Below, in pieces: positions 56,840-64,000 of a stretch of 64,000 bases of DNA; the first letter of the stretch is position 1, and each line of letters starts with the position of its first letter. Under the pieces are notes generated by a model. That model did not search any database. It saw only the letters and a list, made by a program, of their open reading frames with translations, and was not told the origin of the DNA. A program made the translations under genes and the position numbers. The DNA is from Tanytarsus gracilentus (Eukaryota > Arthropoda > Insecta > Diptera > Chironomidae), in assembly GCA_038502055.1 (NCBI GenBank), contig JAXRKN010000031.1, positions 1,178,001 to 1,242,000 of the forward strand, written 5' to 3'.

Positions 56840-59800
56840 TTATTTCGGCTCATCAGATCCTCCAAATTGCGTGGTGATGTGAGAATGGAAAGTTGGAATA
56901 TTCATGTTCGCATTTTGGACTGAATTCACAACGTAATCGAAAAGCTTTGATGTTTTTGAGTGGTTGGACGCATTCTGAGTGGGTGGTGTAGGTGGTTTGT
57001 TAGTCATTGTGGTCAGTTGGTGCTTCAAATTTTGGTTTTGACACTCGGCCTCCACTCGTGCGACTTTGGCTTGAGCCAAGTCAAGTTCGAGCTCGCGAAT
57101 CTTTTGTTTTAGAGAGCTTATGTCTTCGGTATCTTCAATGGTGGCTGTCTCATTGCCGTTGGACTAAAATGAAAAACTTAAAATTCAACGGTATTTTTTT
57201 AAAATAATACTTTTACCTTAGTGTTTTTAAGAAATTCCATTTCTTTTTCCTGTCGTTGAATAATCTGCTTATAGTCATGAATTATACTCTCATACTTTTT
57301 CTTTTCGCTCTCATATTTTTTGACTTGTTGCTGTAGCTGTGAAATTTCATCTTTCATCACCTTCCTATCCTCATTGAATTTCATCTGATATTGTTTCAAC
57401 ATGCTTTCGAATTTTTCATTATCTTCCTTCTGAATCAAATATTCTTCCTCGTATTTTTTCAGCTTTTTAATTTTACACTCACTCGCGAGACGCACAAATT
57501 TTGCTGCTTGACTTTCAGATCTAAACTTTTTCGGCAATTGCACTCGAATATACTTGAGAATTGATTCGAAATCTTTAGATAGCAAGTCTTTACGACACAC
57601 ATTCAAAAGTGTGAACGCAATTTGAAAGAGAACATTGATACCGTCGAGGAGGAACAAGTCCAAGCACTGAAAGACAAATGGCAGCGGAAATCGAGCGGTG
57701 AAGAGCGTTAGGAACCACTGCGATGCGAACATGTGAACTTCAAGCTTTTGATTTGTGAAGTGCTCGTATAAGTCAGGAATTTGATCCTAAAAAGGGAGCA
57801 GCGAAAAAAAATGAGATACAATTTAGAAATGAATCATAAATTAATACATTTTAAACTATACTCACTCGAATCATACAAGTTAATTGAAATAAACGAAGCG
57901 AGAGATTCTCAAAGTTTTGTTTGTATAATTCACGCAATCCAAATTCATACATAATCGCAACAAGGACTTGATATGCTTCTTCTTCGGGCATGTGTAAAAG
58001 TAAAGTGGCAGCAATGAATGAGAGTCCCTGACAATATCCAATTTCTTTGTCATAAACGCTGTATGCCCTAGAGACCTTATAGAGAGAATCTTGACCAACA
58101 CCGCCATTTTCGCGGAATTTTTCATGAGCTGGAAATGTTCGATAGACATCACGAAGGATTACATCTTCACATTTTGACTCTTTTGTAATTAATATTCTGT
58201 ATTCGTCATTGAGCTCTGGATGATTTTCAATTCGTGCGAGCTTCTGCCATATTTGACACCTCAAACTTTCCGGTACACCTTCATTTCTAATTAGAGGAGC
58301 AAGATTTTTGGGTCTTTTCGAAGTTGTATCCCATTCAATAAGAACTTGTGACCACGATTCGAGACGATCAATAGAGCAATCTTTTGTCACTTCTCCAGTG
58401 CCGCTCGCCAACGGTTCATCTTCATCAAGATCTGTTTCGGTTATTTCGTCAGGACTTAGATCATCAAAGTCAGCCGACACTGACGTGGATCGGACAATTT
58501 TCGAAAAGTTCTTAAACTTTTGGTTGAAGGAATTCGACTGCACGGGCTCGAGACTTTCATCAGATGGATCGACTGAGCTCAATATCCAAGTATTATCGCC
58601 ATTCTCTTTGAGTTGTATATAAAACTTTCTCATTAACGCCCTTCGACTGCCTTGTTGAAACAAAAAATTATTGCCGAATCTCGACGATTGCGTGTCAGCG
58701 TTATCAATTTTCATATGGGTCTCGATCACAAATCGCACTGGTTCTTGGATGCCTTTTATGACTAAATCAACGGCAAGGGTAATGAGATGTGTCCGTTGTG
58801 ATGCCTCATTATTGAGTGCATCAAAAGACTTTTCAGTTAAATCCCATTTGGCGATAATTTGAAAGTCTGTAGAAGATTTCAAGTATGATCCGGGCGTTGC
58901 CAGCTCTAATAAAAGCATGTCAGCTTGCTTCTTAATTTTTCCAATCGAAAGTAAAACGCCAAAGCATCGCTCAATAAACAGCGATGGAAGATTTTCACTC
59001 ACCACTTGCTTTACGTTTATGCAGATTTCTTTATCACAATGCTGATGAATCTTGAAGCAGGATTTTTCGCGTAGGACATTTGTGTAAGTGCTCTTTGTAG
59101 CCTTTTCCTTTTCGCGAATTTCAACGCCAACTAAAAATTCATAAATTGCAGAAGATAACGGATTTCCCTGAATGTCGGAAGTTATGGAATTCATGGCAAA
59201 ATTATCAGATGCAATGCTGCACGCCATGCTTGGTGCACGTTGGAATGCCTTTGCGAAACATAGACTTACTAGATTGACAGCTTCTGGGATATTGCCTTAA
59301 AAGATTTTAAATTTTAAGAAATTTGACGATAAAAATTTAGTTTAAATGTACATCGAAAGATATGACACTGATGGCACTGATAGATGGCCGCCTCTTTACA
59401 GTCTCCGCCATGACTCCAGCTAAACGCGAAGCAAGCCTTATCGCTGGATTCTTTAACACCACGCGCGTAATAAAGAATTTCTTGAACATTAAACGACGAA
59501 TATACGGCATCTGACTCCTCATCATACAATCTAAAAATTAATATGTGTAATAATTCAATTTGCATGAAATTAATCATACACAAGTATATAAACATACACA
59601 ATGGCGGCGTCTGCCGAATTCGGAATAGATATTTTGATTTTCACCCCATGATTAATCGGTGTGCTTGTATTGAGCTCGTTGATATGACTGTAACGTTACG
59701 AAGATAAATAAAATTCCTAGGAATACCGCAATCTATTTATCCCTTACCGTAGGATCTCAGCTTCAGATTTAGGGACATTTAAATTAGCACTTCCAAGGTA

Positions 59801-60194
59801 GACAACGTTCGAGAAAATTGTAAAATTGCCTTCGTTCTTACAGTCTCCATCGATTTCGTAGGTCGGTGCGTCTGTTAATAAAAAAAAACTCCAGCCACTT
59901 GATAACAAAGAAAATTCATTTATTCTACAAACCCTCATCGTCTGTGTCTGAATTTGTTTTGTCATTGCAATCGTAAAATATCGATTTTCCAACCATCATG
60001 TTGTTGACTTCAGTTGGAGAATTTAGTGTACTCAATCCTATTGCATCATTGATTAATGCCTCACTGACGTTATTATTCGAGACAACTGGATCTTGTTGAT
60101 TCTCGACCAGCTCATATTCACTCGATTCACTTGTCGATGACGATTTGACCTGATTTTCAGCCTCGCCGACATTATTTGTCGTTTTGTCGTCCAT
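56840..60194 (-). CDS. RabGAP1: RabGAP1 (GAPCenA), PTB-TBC Rab GTPase-activating protein
   Basis: Seven exons with matching phases: 60194-59933, 59871-59748, 59687-59598, 59530-59352, 59295-57866, 57786-57217 and 57163-56840; 992 residues. It accelerates GTP hydrolysis by Rabs (Rab4/6/11 for mammalian relatives). Order: a Ser/Glu/Asp-rich N-terminus; a phosphotyrosine-binding (PID) domain at about 95-225 (NVVYLGSANLNVPKSEAEIL, HIFRCNIPEAV); a DUF3694 domain at about 265-410 (SLFIERCFGVLLSIGK); a TBC domain at about 545-750. Both catalytic fingers are present: Arg604 in RDVYRTFPAHEKF and Gln641 in GYCQGLSF. The C-terminal coiled coil ends with a segment resembling the vertebrate ELELAQTK block. 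The coiled coil is shorter than in mammals. Divergent with Larp. Confidence 0.95.
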
Positions 60195-61726
60195 TTGGTA
60201 TTGATTTAAGATGAATTTTGGTCAAGGATTCACTGACTATTCCATTTAAATTGGAATTAATTTAAATTTTCTTATCGTTATTATTTTTTGTGAAAAAAAA
60301 AAGTTTAAACCACAGGGCTTGCAACTGTGGTGTAAACAATAAATTTTGAATATTTTAAAAACGTTAAAATTGAGTTAATAAATTTTCAAAAGAAGAGAAC
60401 ACATTGGAAAGTGAAATTCTTAGTTTTAAATTAATTAATTATTGCTTTTTACAACTCGCCGTCTTGAATAACCCCTTTCGAGCATTTAAAATCAAATAAT
60501 TTCACAGGGCTGCCCCTCGTGCACATATAAAATTTGCTCACACTAAATAATCTGAGCTACTCAGAGTTCGTGAAAATTTTTTAGTGGATAAAATTAATTT
60601 TCTCCCTAACCGAGTGATTGTCGGAAGGCAGATTTCGGTAATTAATGTACTCAAGTGTCCAAGAACTGCAGAACGAGCGACGGGAAGTTTAGAAAATTAA
60701 GAATTCGATTGTTTTCGAGGCGATTTAAAGTCTTGCGTAAAAAAATCAAAATTGTATTTACGAAACGAGTTTTGCAGTTCTCGCGACACTTTTCGGCCAA
60801 TTAATTCAACCTAATCGTCAACGATTGTTAATTAACGTAGGAAAAGTGCAATTTTGTGTGTGACGGGTTGGATTTTTAAAATCGAGTGAATTTTTTGGTG
60901 GAAGAAGAGGAAAAAACTTGTCAGTTTCGCCGCCAGACGTCACTGGTTTGAAAAAATAAAAAAATCACACTTTCAGAATAATTTTACGGAATTATTTCGT
61001 GAAAAAATCGTAAATTCGCGTTGCAAAGTAGAGGACTATCGTCATAAATCGCTCGCGAATGAACAAGTGTTGAAGAGTGCCGGTAAACATTAGGAAAACT
61101 CGTGAAAATAGTTTGCTCGAGAAAAAAGTTCACACTCGACTCCGATTGCCGAATCTAATTTAACTAATCAAGATGGTCGCGTGTTAAAATTGTGCGGAGA
61201 AGACAGCTCAGCCTGCATCGCATCAATTGCAATCACATTTGGAGCGCTAAAGTGTGTTGATTTAGAATAAATTTCATTTGTAAATTCTAACCTTACTTCT
61301 CACTCTCTCGCCATCCATCGAGCCTCGATATACATACTCGAGTTGCAAAAAAAATATATAATAAGAAGAGAAGTGAAGAAGAAAGAGAAAAAATACCTTA
61401 GTGATTATAAGAAAAAAAGTTATTTTTTTAACGCAATTAATTTTTCTTTAAACTTTAATTTTCCGTTAAATTTTTGAATGATTTAATATCTTAAATTTTT
61501 TTATCTTTCATCTTTGAAGAACACCCCCCAGTTATTACTACATAGACGACCGAAGAACCATTTTTCGTTTGTGCGTGTGTGTGTGTATGTGTGTGCTTAA
61601 AAGAATTAACAGTGATAAATAATAATTTTTCGATCGATTAAATTGCGCACCAAGAACATATTGAGAGCAAACTGAAGAAAGAGAGTGAGAGACATTAATA
61701 AACTAGTGCAATAAGGAGAGGGTGGC
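60195..61726. promoter_or_regulatory. Divergent region RabGAP1 / Larp, long Larp leader
   Basis: 1.5 kb between divergent start codons. From about 60540 onward it is GC-richer, with repeated TTCGTGAAAATTTT- and TCGCG-type patches, consistent with a long Larp 5' untranslated region. It also contains a (TG)n tract at 61571-61595. No TATA box was recognised. Transcription start sites cannot be placed from sequence alone. Confidence 0.45.
61571..61595 (+). repeat. (TG)n microsatellite
   Basis: Twelve or so TG dinucleotides with single interruptions, in the presumed Larp leader. Confidence 0.8.
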
Positions 61727-64000
61727 ATGGAAGTATCGACGAATTCGTCGTCAAATTCATATGCAAGTGTTCTAAATCCTTCGGACAATCCGAAGCAACA
61801 GGTAAAGAGTGCATTAATCAATCAATTAGCGTCTGACGCAGGCAATTAACGTTTGGACATTTTAAAGTTAATTAATCAGCAACAGCAACAAAATCATCAG
61901 AAAAAGTCATCAGATATCGCAACGACGGCAAACATGAATGATATGAATAAAGAAAACAAAATTCCTAGCAAAAAACACACGGAAAGAGGAGGCGACGACG
62001 ATCAAAGGACAACATCAACTGATAAGCATCCCAAAGAAAACAATACGACGACAGCGAGCAGCACTGACAACAGTAATGAGCGGGAGGAGATCGATGAGTC
62101 AGGATTTGTGCCAGTTCAATCGCATACAAAGAAAGACAAGAAATTGTTGAAGACTAAGGGACGAAACAATGATCATCAGCGAAGTGATATAAGCAATGGA
62201 AGTAACAATGGTAGCAAGCAGCCATCAAATAAGCCTTCATCGTCAGCCTCCTCGTCAAATGCCGCCTCCAATTCGAGCGGCAATTCTGGATCGGCAAAGT
62301 CAGAAAAGCCTCGACGTCGACGCGATCGCAATCGAGGGAAAGATAAGGCAAATGCCGGTGCAGGTGTCGGTGGCAGCAGCAGTGCTGCCGTTCAATCAAA
62401 TCACAATGAGTCGTCTGACGACAAGGCAGGCGATTCGAATGCCGATGACAAGAAGCCCAAATTTGTTGAAGCTCCATTGCCACAAGTAAACCCGTGGGTG
62501 GTGAGTTCAAAGATTTTTCATTTTTTTTTTGAGGATGACAAATTTCTTTGTGCATTTTAAAGTAGACGCACGTGTGATGTCATTAACTCATTTTAATTTC
62601 TCTCTTCTCTATCTCAACATTAAGGTTAAACAGCCAATACTTACGCCGTCTGTTTCGACAGTTTTGGATGCAGAGAAAAAAGAGAATTCACAGCCGAAAT
62701 CAACAAAAAATCTATCCCAAGGTAATTATTGTTATTAAATATTGTTTTTTTGCCTATATTGATGGTTTTCAACACGCGCTCGCTATTTTTCTCTGCACTC
62801 TGTCTGTCCAATAAAATTGGAAGTTTGACAAATAACGCGGCGACGACGACGACAAACCGAAAAAAAAAGTTATGTGTGTTTCTCTCTCGGTTTTTCCTTC
62901 CTTTTTTTTCATTCAGTACAACTTTTTTCCAACAATTTATCAGCTCATTGTAAAAAGTATCTATACCTAAATGAAATAATACATATTATGTGAAAAGAAT
63001 TGATAGAATAAGAAGAAATGACTTATATATTTTTTTCTCTCGCTGCAAAGAATGTGTAGAAAAAGATTTTGCCGAAAAAAAAAAGTAGTAGAAAAGTTTG
63101 AGTTGCAGTTGGCACTCTAATTTGCATGCATAAAAATATCTTATCAACAACTTTTTTCAACCATAAGTTTCCCAGTAAAAAAAACTTATCTTAAGTCAAA
63201 AAACAATGAGAGTCGTCGTCACGAGTTGTTCGTTCTCTCTTTGCAGAAATATTTTTCTCTTCTATATTTATTTTTGCACTCGTACACGAACATGATGAAC
63301 ATCCGTTTCTTATCACCTGAAATTTTCTATTTCTTTACTCTTTAATTTAGATGACAATAGCAAGGATTTAACAGCTTCAAAAGTTGTCAAACGTGGTGCT
63401 GGAAAAGATGCTCAGGTAGATTTCTAATTATTTAAAATTAATAAAATTTACTAAAGTTTAAATGTTTAGCAGCCAAAGCTTGTTGATCCGTCTGATTGGC
63501 CGACATTGGGCAGCGAGGTAGCTCCACCGAAGAAATCGGACGCAAATGGTGGCGAAATCAAGGATGTCAAGAAATTGGCAAGCGGTGTTAAAGGAAAGGC
63601 AGGTGAAACTGAGAGCTCTGCTCAGCAGACACAACCGCAATCACAACATATTGAAAAGGCTAAAGACTTGAAGGTTGAAGTTCCAGTGGTATCATCTGCC
63701 GGACCTTCACTTAACGACGATGCTCATCACATTAATAATGTAAATCATTTAACATTTAACTCTAATCAGTTAATAATTTAAAAACTTTTTTATAGAATGC
63801 TAGTAGTGCTAATGTCATCCTCAATGCGGATTCGAGTGCATCTAAAAGTCCAGTACCGGATGTTCAAAATAATCAACAAGCTTCTTCGTCGTCTTCAACA
63901 AATAATAATAAAAATGTGCCTAATAGATCCATCGAAGATGGAAGTAATAATAATAGCAAGCGGGTAACATCGAAGCCCAAATGGGCTCGTTTGGAAGTCG
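61727..64000 (+). CDS. larp: La-related protein 1, N-terminal part (truncated by window end)
   Basis: Exons 61727-61801, 61880-62500, 62625-62721, 63351-63415, 63470-63739 and 63796 onward past the window. LARP1 binds 5'TOP mRNAs and poly(A)-binding protein and is regulated by TOR. The visible part, about 445 residues, is the disordered region before the La module: an N-terminal MEVSTNSSSNSYASVL, a Gln run, Lys/Ser-rich segments, GFVPVQSHTKKDKK, RRRRDRNRGKDK, and the family landmarks EAPLPQVNPW and DPSDWPTLGSE, ending near KPKWARLEV. The La and DM15 domains must lie beyond 64000. Intron 1 is 78 bases. Its acceptor is ambiguous (after 61867 or 61879), both in frame, changing the protein by four residues. 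The 629-base intron 3 contains an unrelated short open frame. Confidence 0.92.

Noticed and set aside
62729..62953. 74-residue plus-strand open frame within Larp
   Set aside because: Lies in intron 3, starts inside the donor region and is low-complexity Phe/Thr sequence.

Overview
The window is animal nuclear DNA, almost certainly from a dipteran insect and most likely a nematoceran midge or mosquito relative. The grounds are very AT-rich intergenic DNA, compact genes with introns mostly of 60 to 150 bases, canonical GT-AG splice sites, and proteins closest in recalled sequence to insect orthologues (S6 kinase, Larp, cyclin J, Pcgf3, TRAPPC2, SNAP-29). No database was searched. Exon models were built by hand from splice signals and reading-frame phase.

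Layout. 1.7-2.4 kb: a divergent bZIP-like gene on the minus strand whose first exon was not found. 3.9-12.1 kb: a dense housekeeping block arranged as divergent pairs: Snap29 (-) / dihydropteridine reductase (+), succinyl-CoA synthetase alpha (-) / Pcgf3 (+), cyclin J (-) / TRAPPC2 (+). 12.2-45.7 kb: a sparse region dominated by six minus-strand genes for secreted, low-complexity proteins rich in His, Gln, Tyr, Pro, Ser or Thr. It also holds one plus-strand secreted leucine-rich-repeat gene, a glycine tRNA gene, a transposon-like element and long stretches with no recognisable gene. 48.2-49.4 kb: a second repeat element carrying a tandem array with an exact 120-base period. 49.7-64 kb: housekeeping and signalling genes again: Coq8 (+), S6 kinase (-), RabGAP1 (-), and the 5' part of Larp (+), which runs off the end.

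Two gene classes differ in architecture. Most secreted-protein genes have a clear TATA box, a minute first coding exon (as short as ATG alone) and a signal peptide completed by exon 2. This is typical of stage- or tissue-specific insect structural genes such as cuticle or other extracellular-matrix genes. I saw no obvious TATA box at the housekeeping genes. The secreted cluster is the best candidate for something undescribed: it looks like a linked set of fast-evolving matrix proteins, though their function is unknown.

The two repeat elements (near 41 and 48-49 kb) share a diverged 120-base module in opposite orientations and have short terminal inverted repeats, so they look like members of one non-autonomous family. 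S6 kinase and Larp, both effectors of the TOR growth pathway, lie within 6 kb of each other with RabGAP1 between them.
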